Position numbers and translations under genes: made by a program. From assembly GCF_009761815.1 (NCBI RefSeq), contig NZ_RWIN01000132.1, forward strand, positions 1 to 64,000: a stretch of DNA of 64,000 nucleotides, read 5' to 3'. The stretch comes from Pseudomonas sp. PB120 (GTDB lineage: Bacteria > Pseudomonadota > Gammaproteobacteria > Pseudomonadales > Pseudomonadaceae). Shown here in pieces: positions 17,943 through 25,651 of this stretch. Under the pieces are notes generated by a model that did not search any database, was not told where the DNA came from, and saw only the letters and a list, made by a program, of their open reading frames with translations. The first letter of the stretch is position 1. Every line of letters starts with the position of its first letter.

Positions 17943-19046
17943 TTACAGGCGCATCGGCATGACAACGTAAGCCGAGTCGTCGTTGTCGGACTCTTGCACC
18001 AGCGCGCTGCTGTTGGAGTCAGACAGGATCAGGCGAACCTGCTCGGTGGTCATCACGCCCAGCACGTCGAGCAGATAGCTCACGTTGAAGCCGATTTCCA
18101 GATTGCCGCCGTTGTACTCGACGCCCACTTCTTCTTCCGCTTCCTCTTGTTCCGGGTTGTTCGCCTGGATTTTCAGCTGACCGTTGGCCAGTTGCAGTCG
18201 GATGCCTCGGTACTTCTCGTTGGACAGAATCGCGGTACGGCTGAACGCTTCACGCAGGGCCTGACGATCGCCGAGTACCAGCTTGTCACCGCCTTTTGGC
18301 AGGACGCGCTCGTAATCAGGGAATTTACCGTCGACCAGTTTCGAGGTGAATGTGAATTCACCGGTGGTCGCACGAATGTGGTGCTGGCCCAGGACGATAC
18401 TGACGATGCCGTCTGGCTCGGTCAGCAAGCGCGCGAGTTCAAGGATGCCCTTGCGCGGGACGATCACCTGATGGCGATCCGGCTGACCGATATCAGCCTT
18501 CATCGAGCACATGGCCAGACGGTGACCGTCAGTGGCCACAGCGCGGATGATGCCTTCAGAAACCTCCAGCAGCATACCGTTCAGGTAGTAACGCACATCC
18601 TGCTGGGCCATGGCGAAGCTGGTGCGTTCGATCAGACGGCGCAGTTTGCTTTGCTCGAGGCTGCAGGTCAGCGAACCCGGGCCTTCTTCAACGGTCGGGA
18701 AATCGTTGGCTGGCAGTGTCGACAGGGTGAAGCGGCTGCGGCCGGCCTTCACCACCAGCTTCTGCTCGTCGACCTTGATGTCGATCAGCGCGTCGTTAGG
18801 CAGGCTCTTGCAGATGTCCATCAGCTTGCGCGCAGGCACGGTGATGGAGCCTGGATCAGCCGGCTCTTCGAGTTGCACACGACCGACCAGCTCGACTTCC
18901 AGGTCGGTACCGGTCAGCGACAATTGCTGGCCTTCGACAACCAGCAGCACGTTGGAGAGCACCGGCAAGGTCTGGCGGCGCTCGACGACGCCTGCGACCA
19001 GTTGCAGGGGTTTCAACAGGGCTTCGCGTTGAATGGTGAAATGCAT
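17943..19046 (-). CDS. dnaN: DNA polymerase III beta sliding clamp
   Basis: Ring-shaped dimeric processivity clamp for DNA polymerase III and hub for repair proteins. The 367-residue length matches the family, with three repeated clamp folds. The N-terminus MHFTIQREALLKPLQLVAGVVERRQTLPVLSNVLL and the C-terminal end VVMPMRL are diagnostic. ATG start. It lies 39 bp after dnaA and 20 bp before recF, the conserved origin operon. Confidence 0.98.
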   Translation of the reverse strand: MHFTIQREALLKPLQLVAGVVERRQTLPVLSNVLLVVEGQQLSLTGTDLEVELVGRVQLEEPADPGSITVPARKLMDICKSLPNDALIDIKVDEQKLVVKAGRSRFTLSTLPANDFPTVEEGPGSLTCSLEQSKLRRLIERTSFAMAQQDVRYYLNGMLLEVSEGIIRAVATDGHRLAMCSMKADIGQPDRHQVIVPRKGILELARLLTEPDGIVSIVLGQHHIRATTGEFTFTSKLVDGKFPDYERVLPKGGDKLVLGDRQALREAFSRTAILSNEKYRGIRLQLANGQLKIQANNPEQEEAEEEVGVEYNGGNLEIGFNVSYLLDVLGVMTTEQVRLILSDSNSSALVQESDNDDSAYVVMPMRL

Positions 19047-19085
19047 GGTCTAGTCCCTTGCCTTAATAAGCTGCGCTGGTGTTCA

Positions 19086-20606
19086 TCAAGTGGTCAGTGT
19101 ACGCAGCAGGTTCTTGTAGTCCTCGCGGATGTCCGCGTCGGATTCCTTAAGTTCGTTGATCTTGCGGCAGGCGTGCAGAACAGTCGTATGGTCACGGCCA
19201 CCAAACACATCGCCGATTTCCGGCAAGCTGTGGTTAGTGAGCTCCTTGGACAGTGCCATGGCAACCTGACGCGGACGAGCGACCGAACGTGAGCGACGTT
19301 TGGACAGCAGGTCGGAGATCTTGATCTTGTAGTACTCGGCGACGGTGCGCTGAATGTTATCCACAGAGACCAGTTTGTCTTGCAGTGCCAACAAGTCTTT
19401 CAGGGATTCGCGAATCAGCTCGATGGTGATGTCGCGCCCCATGAAGTGCGAGTGGGCGATTACGCGTTTCAGCGCGCCTTCCAGTTCACGGACGTTGGAA
19501 CGAATACGCTGGGCAATGAAGAACGCCGCGTCGTGGGGCAGATCGACTTTGGCCTGGTCGGCCTTTTTCATCAGGATCGCAACACGGGTTTCCAGCTCTG
19601 GCGGCTCTACGGCAACGGTCAGGCCCCAGCCAAAGCGGGATTTAAGGCGCTCTTCAAGGCCTTCGATTTCTTTCGGGTAGCGGTCACTGGTGAGAATGAC
19701 CTGCTGGCCACCTTCGAGCAGAGCGTTGAAGGTGTGGAAAAACTCTTCCTGCGAACGCTCCTTGCGGGCAAAGAACTGAATGTCATCGATCAGCAACGCA
19801 TCCACCGAGCGGTAGAAACGCTTGAACTCGTTGATCGCGTTCAGTTGCAGCGCCTTGACCATGTCGGCCACGAAGCGCTCGGAATGCAGGTACACGACCT
19901 TGGCATTCGGGTTCTTCTTTAATAGATGGTTACCCACAGCGTGCATCAAGTGAGTTTTACCCAAGCCGACGCCGCCATAAAGGAAGAGCGGGTTGTAACC
20001 GTGCTTGGGGTTGTCCGCCACCTGCCAGGCCGCAGCCCGCGCCAGTTGGTTGGACTTACCCTCAACGAAGTTTTCGAAGGTGAAGGTGCGGTTCAGGTAA
20101 CTGGTGTGCTTGAGCGCACCTTCGACCTGCACCGTGCGCTGCTCGGAACGAACCGGAGCCTGCTGCGAGCTGGCGCCGGCCATTGGGTCGAAGCTGTCGC
20201 GAGACGGCTCTTCACTGACCTCAGCCACTTTTTGCGTCGAACGCTTGGTCTGTGTCGCTACCGGTGCCGGCGCCGACGGGCTGGCAGGTACTTGAGCAGC
20301 CTGAGCCTGGGACGCTGCGGCGGCCAAGGGCGCATTGGGCGCGGCGCGCGGTGCCGAACTGCGTTTGCTACCTATTAATAAGGAAAGCGCAGGCGCTGAG
20401 CCATTGCCGTGCTCATCCAGCAGTTCAAGGACGCGGCCCAGGTACTTTTCGTTGACCCAGTCGAGAACAAAACGATTCGGTGCGTAGACACGCAACTCGT
20501 CGCCTTCGGCTTCGACCTGTAGTGGACGGATCCAAGTGTTGAATTGTTGGGCAGGCAGCTCATCGCGCAAAAGCTCCACGCACTGCTGCCAAAGTTCCAC
20601 TGACAC
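19086..20606 (-). CDS. dnaA: Chromosomal replication initiator DnaA
   Basis: AAA+ initiator that binds TTATCCACA boxes and opens oriC. The 506-residue protein has N-terminal domain I (1-80, ELWQQCVELLRDELPAQQFNTWIRPLQ), a long Ala/Pro/Ser-rich linker (about 81-165), and the AAA+ core with Walker A GGVGLGKTH (211-219) and Walker B LLIDDIQFF. The C-terminal helix-turn-helix ends in RPRQVAMALSKELTNHSLPEIGDVFGGRDHTTVLHAC. GTG start preceded by AGGGGAT. The promoter seems to overlap a DnaA box, consistent with autoregulation. Confidence 0.98.
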   Translation of the reverse strand: MSVELWQQCVELLRDELPAQQFNTWIRPLQVEAEGDELRVYAPNRFVLDWVNEKYLGRVLELLDEHGNGSAPALSLLIGSKRSSAPRAAPNAPLAAAASQAQAAQVPASPSAPAPVATQTKRSTQKVAEVSEEPSRDSFDPMAGASSQQAPVRSEQRTVQVEGALKHTSYLNRTFTFENFVEGKSNQLARAAAWQVADNPKHGYNPLFLYGGVGLGKTHLMHAVGNHLLKKNPNAKVVYLHSERFVADMVKALQLNAINEFKRFYRSVDALLIDDIQFFARKERSQEEFFHTFNALLEGGQQVILTSDRYPKEIEGLEERLKSRFGWGLTVAVEPPELETRVAILMKKADQAKVDLPHDAAFFIAQRIRSNVRELEGALKRVIAHSHFMGRDITIELIRESLKDLLALQDKLVSVDNIQRTVAEYYKIKISDLLSKRRSRSVARPRQVAMALSKELTNHSLPEIGDVFGGRDHTTVLHACRKINELKESDADIREDYKNLLRTLTT

Positions 20607-20651
20607 GGATATCCCCTAAGTTGAAAGCCGGTGAGGCAAAAACAAGCGGCC

Positions 20652-20680
20652 ATTGTAGCGACCAGACGCCGACTTATCCA
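20652..20680 (-). promoter_or_regulatory. Candidate dnaA promoter overlapping a DnaA box
   Basis: Read on the minus strand, TGGATA (20680-20675), a 17-bp spacer and TACAAT (20657-20652) fit a sigma-70 promoter 46 bp upstream of the dnaA GTG. The -35 element lies inside the exact DnaA box at 20674-20682, so bound DnaA would block RNA polymerase. Confidence 0.5.
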
Positions 20681-21060
20681 CACGTAGCGTGTCCGTCACT
20701 CAAGAAGAATCAGCGCCTTATACGAAAAAAAGACGACCAATGGTCTGTGCATAAGCTCTGTGGATAACCGGGTCTGAGCTCATTGCACAAGTGGGGGGTA
20801 AGCTCAGTGGATAACTCACCTGTGGATAACAAGCCCTTTCGCCCACAGCTTATCCGACAGCGCAGCACAGGGTTACCACCGTTTTCCACTGTAGTTGTCA
20901 TTCTCTGTACAGCTTGTATTTTAAGGGCTAGAGCCAGTTATCCACAGATGATCGCTTCCCTAGCTTTTATAAGCTTTACAGAAAAGCTTTAAATAATTCC
21001 CTTCTTTATTTTTATATCTAGCGAAGGACGATGCAGCGCCAAACGCCTGGAGATCTATTT
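20660..21060. other. oriC: Replication origin oriC
   Basis: The dnaA-rpmH spacer is the known position of oriC in Pseudomonas. It holds four exact DnaA boxes (20674-20682, 20759-20767, 20821-20829, 20938-20946) in both orientations. Variants include TGTGCATAA (20746) and AGTGGATAA (20806). An AT-rich stretch at about 20955-21020 (CTTTTATAAG, TTTAAATAATT, TTTATTTTTATATC) is the likely unwinding element. There is no gene here; the rpmH promoter marks its right edge. Confidence 0.93.
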
Positions 21061-21082
21061 ATAAGGAAACGTTGGTTGGAAA

Positions 21083-21111
21083 TTGACCTAGAGGCTTGCT
21101 TTCTCTAGAAT
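21083..21111 (+). promoter_or_regulatory. rpmH promoter
   Basis: TTGACC (21083-21088), 17 bp, then TAGAAT (21106-21111): a near-consensus sigma-70 promoter about 60 bp upstream of rpmH and immediately right of the AT-rich part of oriC. It probably drives rpmH-rnpA-yidD-yidC. Confidence 0.8.
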
Positions 21112-21172
21112 CCCCGGTCTCTTAAAACGGGGGCCATTCCGGCCCGTTGTGGACGAACCAGGTAACACGACA

Positions 21173-21307
21173 ATGAAACGTACTTTCCAACCAAGCACTA
21201 TCAAACGCGCTCGTACCCACGGTTTCCGTGCTCGCATGGCTACCAAGAACGGTCGTGCCGTTCTGTCGCGTCGTCGCGCCAAAGGTCGTGCGCGTCTGGC
21301 AGTTTGA
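21173..21307 (+). CDS. rpmH: 50S ribosomal protein L34
   Basis: A 44-residue basic protein of the large ribosomal subunit. Its translation, MKRTFQPSTIKRARTHGF..., ending ...RRRAKGRARLAV, is the invariant L34 sequence. ATG start behind CCAGGTAACACGACA. It marks the right side of oriC and is the first gene of the rpmH-rnpA-yidD-yidC unit. It is very short but certain from the protein sequence. Confidence 0.98.
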   Translation: MKRTFQPSTIKRARTHGFRARMATKNGRAVLSRRRAKGRARLAV

Positions 21308-21323
21308 TAAGCCGGCACTGGAG

Positions 21324-21725
21324 GTGAGTCAGGACTTCAGTCGGGAAAAGCGTCTGCTTACTCCCCGGCATTTCAAGGCAGTCTTTGACTCCCCTACCGG
21401 CAAGGTTCCGGGGAAAAATCTCCTGCTCCTTGCGCGCAATAACGATCTCGATCACCCCCGTCTAGGGCTGGTTATCGGGAAAAAGAGCGTAAAGCTCTCC
21501 GTCGAGCGCAATCGCCTCAAACGTCTGATGCGCGAATCGTTCCGTCTGCACCAGGATTCACTGGTCGGCTGGGACATTGTTATCGTCGCGCGCAAAGGTT
21601 TGGGTGACGTAGAAAACCCCGAATTGATTCAGCATTTCGGCAAACTCTGGAAGCGTCTGGCACGCAGCACGCCGGTACCAGCAGTCAAAGCCGAAACTGT
21701 AGGGGTAGACAGTCCCGATGCGTAA
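21324..21725 (+). CDS. rnpA: Ribonuclease P protein component
   Basis: Protein cofactor of RNase P, which matures tRNA 5' ends. The 133-residue basic protein begins SQDFSREKRLLTPRHFKAVF and contains the RNR signature KLSVERNRLKRLMRESFR (near residue 59). The start is GTG, 16 bp after the rpmH stop; an upstream in-frame start at 21228 lies inside rpmH and is rejected. GGAG directly abuts the GTG, unusually close for a ribosome binding site, so translation may depend on coupling to rpmH. It overlaps yidD by 8 bp. Confidence 0.95.
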   Translation: MSQDFSREKRLLTPRHFKAVFDSPTGKVPGKNLLLLARNNDLDHPRLGLVIGKKSVKLSVERNRLKRLMRESFRLHQDSLVGWDIVIVARKGLGDVENPELIQHFGKLWKRLARSTPVPAVKAETVGVDSPDA

Positions 21726-21963
21726 ACTGGCACTCGTTCCGATCCAGTTTTATCGCTATGCCATTAGTCCTCTGATGGCCAGTCACTGTCGTTTCTACCC
21801 CAGTTGTTCCTGCTACGCGTATGAAGCCATAGAAAATCATGGCCTTCTGCGCGGTGGCTGGCTGACCTTTCGTCGTTTAGGTCGCTGTCATCCGTGGAAT
21901 CCCGGTGGTTATGACCCGGTTCCATCTATCCCTACCTCCCGTTCTTCTTCGATGGCCGAGTAA
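21718..21963 (+). CDS. yidD: Membrane protein insertion efficiency factor YidD
   Basis: A small inner-membrane-associated protein that assists YidC-dependent insertion. The 81-residue sequence has the characteristic CRFYPSCSCYAYEAI (near residue 24) and RRLGRCHPWNPGGYDPVP (near 52) motifs with conserved cysteines. The ATG start lies inside the 3' end of rnpA, and only 2 bp separate its stop from yidC, so the block is translationally linked. Confidence 0.95.
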   Translation: MRKLALVPIQFYRYAISPLMASHCRFYPSCSCYAYEAIENHGLLRGGWLTFRRLGRCHPWNPGGYDPVPSIPTSRSSSMAE

Positions 21964-21965
21964 TC

Positions 21966-23651
21966 ATGGATATCAAACGCACGATCCTGATCGTCGCCCT
22001 GGCAATCGTGTCCTACGTTATGGTTCTTAAATGGAACCAGGACTATGGCCAGGCTGCCCTGCCGACTCAGAATGTTGCTTCCAGTACTACCGCACCGGGC
22101 CTACCGGACACGGCGACTGGCAATAATGCTTCTGTCAGTGACGACATTCCACGCGCCGCAAGCGATACCAGTGCTACCGCACCTGCTGAAACACCAGTAG
22201 CGGTAAGCAAAGACCTCATCCAGATCAAAACGGATGTGCTCAACCTGGCTATCGATCCACAGGGTGGCGATGTTGCCCAGCTGACGCTGCCGCTGTATCC
22301 ACGTCGCCAGGACCATCCGGAGATTCCATTCCAGCTGTTCGATAACGGCAACGAACGGACTTATCTGGCTCAAAGTGGTTTGATTGGTACCGACGGTCCG
22401 GACGCAAGTCCTGCCGGTCGTCCGGTTTACTCCTCGGAGAAGAAGATCTACCAACTGGCTGACGGTCAGGACCAATTGGTCGTGGACCTGAAGTTCAGCA
22501 AGGACGGCGTCAACTACATCAAGCGTTTCACTTTGAAACGTGGCCTGTATGACGTCACCGTTTCCTACGTGATCGACAACGAAAGCGCCAAGCCTTGGTC
22601 GGGTGCGATGTTCGCGCAATTGAAGCGTGACGCCAGTTCCGATCCTTCTTCCAGCACGGCCACCGGCACCGCGACTTACCTGGGCGCCGCCCTGTGGACA
22701 AGTAACGAGCCGTACAAGAAAGTGTCGATGAAGGACATGGACAAGGCTCAGCTGAAAGAAACCGTTAACGGTGGTTGGGTTGCCTGGTTGCAACACTACT
22801 TCGTGACCGCGTGGATTCCGGCGAAGGGCGAAAACAATGTCGTCCAGACCCGTAAAGACAGCAAAGGCAACTACATCATCGGCTACACCGCGCCAGCAAT
22901 CACTGTCGCACCAGGTGCAAAAGCTGAAACCAGCGCTGTGCTGTACGCCGGTCCGAAAAGCCAGGCTGTGTTGAAAGAGTTGTCCCCAGGCCTGGAACTG
23001 ACTGTCGACTACGGCATTCTGTGGTTCATTGCCCAGCCAATCTTCTGGCTGCTGCAACATATCCACGCGATCGTCGGTAACTGGGGCTGGTCGATCATCT
23101 TCCTGACCATGCTGATCAAAGGGCTTTTCTTCCCGTTGTCGGCTGCCAGCTACAAATCCATGGCTCGTATGCGCGCAGTGGCACCTAAACTGGCCGCACT
23201 GAAAGAGCAACATGGCGACGACCGGCAGAAAATGTCGCAAGCCATGATGGAGCTGTACAAGAAAGAGAAGATCAATCCGCTGGGTGGTTGCTTGCCAATC
23301 CTCGTGCAGATGCCGGTTTTCCTTTCGCTGTACTGGGTTCTGCTCGAAAGCGTTGAAATGCGCCAAGCGCCGTTCATGCTGTGGATTACCGACCTGTCGA
23401 TCAAGGATCCGTTCTTCATTCTGCCGATCATCATGGGCGCAACCATGTTCATCCAGCAGCAGTTGAACCCGACACCTCCGGATCCGATGCAGGCGAAGGT
23501 GATGAAGCTGATGCCAATCATCTTCACCTTCTTCTTCCTGTGGTTCCCTGCAGGTCTGGTGCTGTATTGGGTAGTCAACAACTGCCTGTCCATCACCCAA
23601 CAGTGGTACATCACACGTAAAATCGAACGAGCTACCAAAGCAGCCGCTTGA
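21966..23651 (+). CDS. yidC: Membrane protein insertase YidC
   Basis: Inserts and folds inner-membrane proteins, alone or with SecYEG; known clients include ATP synthase subunit c, encoded here at 31.5 kb. The 561-residue protein has the gammaproteobacterial layout: an N-terminal TM (about 5-22), a large periplasmic domain (about 60-340), then the conserved five-TM core. The core begins near LTVDYGILWFIAQPIFWLLQHIH and includes GGCLPILVQMPVFLSLYWVLLESVEMR and the final WVVNNCLSITQQWYI. ATG start. It ends at a strong terminator. Confidence 0.97.
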   Translation: MDIKRTILIVALAIVSYVMVLKWNQDYGQAALPTQNVASSTTAPGLPDTATGNNASVSDDIPRAASDTSATAPAETPVAVSKDLIQIKTDVLNLAIDPQGGDVAQLTLPLYPRRQDHPEIPFQLFDNGNERTYLAQSGLIGTDGPDASPAGRPVYSSEKKIYQLADGQDQLVVDLKFSKDGVNYIKRFTLKRGLYDVTVSYVIDNESAKPWSGAMFAQLKRDASSDPSSSTATGTATYLGAALWTSNEPYKKVSMKDMDKAQLKETVNGGWVAWLQHYFVTAWIPAKGENNVVQTRKDSKGNYIIGYTAPAITVAPGAKAETSAVLYAGPKSQAVLKELSPGLELTVDYGILWFIAQPIFWLLQHIHAIVGNWGWSIIFLTMLIKGLFFPLSAASYKSMARMRAVAPKLAALKEQHGDDRQKMSQAMMELYKKEKINPLGGCLPILVQMPVFLSLYWVLLESVEMRQAPFMLWITDLSIKDPFFILPIIMGATMFIQQQLNPTPPDPMQAKVMKLMPIIFTFFFLWFPAGLVLYWVVNNCLSITQQWYITRKIERATKAAA

Positions 23652-23673
23652 TTTACACTGTGGATAACCACTC

Positions 23674-23698
23674 AAAACGCCCCCTAGTGGGGCGTTTT
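23674..23698 (+). terminator. Rho-independent terminator after yidC
   Basis: AAAACGCCCC / GGGGCGTTTT form a perfect 10-bp stem with a CTAGT loop, about 20 bp after the yidC stop and just upstream of mnmE. An exact DnaA-type 9-mer lies between (23659-23667). Confidence 0.85.
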
Positions 23699-23730
23699 GC
23701 TATCTGTCACTTTTGTCTGGATACCGGTTT

Positions 23731-25101
23731 ATGAGCGTTCCTCGTGAAACCATCGCCGCCGTCGCCACCGCTCAAGGTCGCGGCGGTGTAGGCATCGTCC
23801 GCATTTCGGGGCCACTGGCGAGCGTCGCTGCCAAGGCCTTCGGCGGTCGCGAACTCAAGCCGCGATTTGCCCACTATGGTCCGTTCCTCAGTGAAAACGA
23901 CGAGGTGCTGGACCAAGGCATCGCACTGTATTTCCCCGGTCCGAACTCGTTTACCGGCGAAGATGTGCTGGAACTCCAGGGCCACGGCGGCCCGATCGTG
24001 CTGGATATGCTGCTCAAACGGTGCCTGGAGCTGGGATGTCGGCTGGCCCGACCGGGGGAATTCAGCGAACGCGCGTTTCTCAATGACAAGCTCGACCTGG
24101 CTCAGGCCGAGGCGATCGCTGATTTGATCGAGGCAAGTTCTGCACAGGCAGCACGAAATGCACTGCGTTCCTTGCAAGGCGCATTCTCCGCACGTGTGCA
24201 TAACCTCACTGAGCAGCTGATTGGCCTGCGGATCTATGTTGAAGCCGCTATCGACTTCCCGGAAGAAGAAATCGACTTTCTCGCCGATGGCCATGTACTG
24301 AGCATGCTCGATAAAGTGCGTGACGAGTTATCCACTGTACTGCGTGAAGCCGGGCAGGGTGCATTGTTGCGTGACGGCATGACCGTGGTGATCGCTGGTC
24401 GCCCGAATGCCGGTAAATCCAGTTTGCTGAATGCGCTGGCGGGTCGAGAGGCTGCAATCGTCACCGAGATTGCCGGCACCACCCGGGATGTCCTTCGCGA
24501 ACATATCCACATCGATGGCATGCCACTGCACGTTGTCGACACCGCAGGCCTGCGGGATACCGATGACCATGTGGAAAAAATCGGCGTTGAACGGGCGTTG
24601 AAAGCCATCGGCGAGGCTGATCGTGTGCTGTTGGTCGTCGACGCGACGGCCCCGGAGGCACTTGATCCGTTCGCACTGTGGCCAGAGTTTCTGGAAACCC
24701 GTCCGGACCCGGCCAAAGTCACGCTGATCCGTAACAAGGCAGATCTCACGGGCGAGCCGATTGCCCTGGAAGTCAGTGAAGATGGCCACGTCACCATCAG
24801 CCTCAGTGCAAAGTCTGCCGGCACCGGCCTGGAACTGCTGCGTGACCACCTCAAAAGCTGTATGGGCTACGAGCAGACATCGGAGAGCAGCTTCAGCGCT
24901 CGCAGACGTCATCTGGAAGCCCTGCGACATGCCAGTGCTTCCCTCGAGCACGGCCGTGCGCAGCTGACCCTGGCGGGTGCGGGCGAACTGCTGGCCGAGG
25001 ATTTACGACAAGCGCAGCATTCTTTGGGCGAAATAACCGGTGCCTTCAGCTCCGATGACCTGCTTGGACGCATTTTTTCCAGTTTCTGCATCGGCAAGTA
25101 A
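23731..25101 (+). CDS. mnmE: tRNA modification GTPase MnmE
   Basis: With MnmG it makes the (carboxymethyl)aminomethyl group on wobble U34. The 456-residue protein has an N-terminal tetrahydrofolate-binding domain (1-120), a helical domain split by the G domain, and GTPase motifs: GRPNAGKSS (G1, 223-231), IAGTTRD (G2), DTAGLRDT (G3) and RNKAD (G4). It ends with the invariant CIGK, whose Cys is functionally important. Start is the ATG of MSVPRETIAA; 6 upstream in-frame codons are discarded. It is separated from mnmG by 550 bp of origin-like sequence. Confidence 0.97.
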   Translation: MSVPRETIAAVATAQGRGGVGIVRISGPLASVAAKAFGGRELKPRFAHYGPFLSENDEVLDQGIALYFPGPNSFTGEDVLELQGHGGPIVLDMLLKRCLELGCRLARPGEFSERAFLNDKLDLAQAEAIADLIEASSAQAARNALRSLQGAFSARVHNLTEQLIGLRIYVEAAIDFPEEEIDFLADGHVLSMLDKVRDELSTVLREAGQGALLRDGMTVVIAGRPNAGKSSLLNALAGREAAIVTEIAGTTRDVLREHIHIDGMPLHVVDTAGLRDTDDHVEKIGVERALKAIGEADRVLLVVDATAPEALDPFALWPEFLETRPDPAKVTLIRNKADLTGEPIALEVSEDGHVTISLSAKSAGTGLELLRDHLKSCMGYEQTSESSFSARRRHLEALRHASASLEHGRAQLTLAGAGELLAEDLRQAQHSLGEITGAFSSDDLLGRIFSSFCIGK

Positions 25102-25233
25102 CCCTCCCGCTGTCCACAGACAGGCCGTTCGTGCCTGTCTGTACCCTCCCTTTCTTCAAATATCTCCCAGTGCCGAGCAAATTATTTGTGCTTGAGCGAA
25201 TTTTCCGTGCCTGGAATTTGGTCATCGAGCGCT

Positions 25234-25520
25234 TTTCTGTGGATTAAGCCCTGTGAATAACTGCCACTAAGGGCAGTTGATAACAGGGTCTGAAAACTGA
25301 AGATAACCGCATCTGTGGATAACCACCCCTTTCATCCACAGGCTTACACCGGTTATCCAAGGGCCTCCTTGGCACATGACCACAGGGTTTTGAATCTCTG
25401 TACACATTGAATTTAAAGGCCTGTATCAATCTATCCACAGAAACTATGCCCAGTAGAAATAAACATAAAAACAAAGATTTAATAAATTTCTCTCTTTTTA
25501 ATTTCTATAACCGCGACTTC
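25234..25520. other. Second oriC-like DnaA-box / AT-rich region between mnmE and mnmG
   Basis: This gene-free region has an exact DnaA box (25314-25322). Near matches include TGTGGATTA (25238), TGTGAATAA (25252), TCATCCACA (25332) and CTATCCACA (25431). An AT-rich tract of A/T runs follows at about 25446-25520. It shares colinear blocks with oriC: GGGTCTGA, CTGTGGATAAC, CCCTTTC, CACAGGGTT, TCTCTGTACA and TATCCACAGA. It therefore looks like a diverged copy of oriC. Whether it fires as an origin cannot be told from sequence. Confidence 0.7.
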
Positions 25521-25550
25521 TCCACAGCTGGTTAAATTTTGTGCAAAGGG

Positions 25551-25579
25551 TTCTTTAGGAAGGGCGAAGTCCCTATACT
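25551..25579 (+). promoter_or_regulatory. Candidate mnmG promoter
   Basis: TTCTTT (25551-25556), 17 bp, TATACT (25574-25579), about 70 bp upstream of mnmG. The -10 is good and the -35 weak. The position just right of the AT-rich tract mirrors the rpmH promoter next to oriC. Confidence 0.4.
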
Positions 25580-25651
25580 TGCCGACCTGGTCCATAAACC
25601 TGGGCCCAAACTATTCCTGAATTACCTACTTAAGCAGGCACGAGGTGCGTG

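Noticed and set aside
24325..24340. TTATCCACT in mnmE as a DnaA box
   Set aside because: One mismatch from the 9-mer within coding sequence; not counted among the exact sites.
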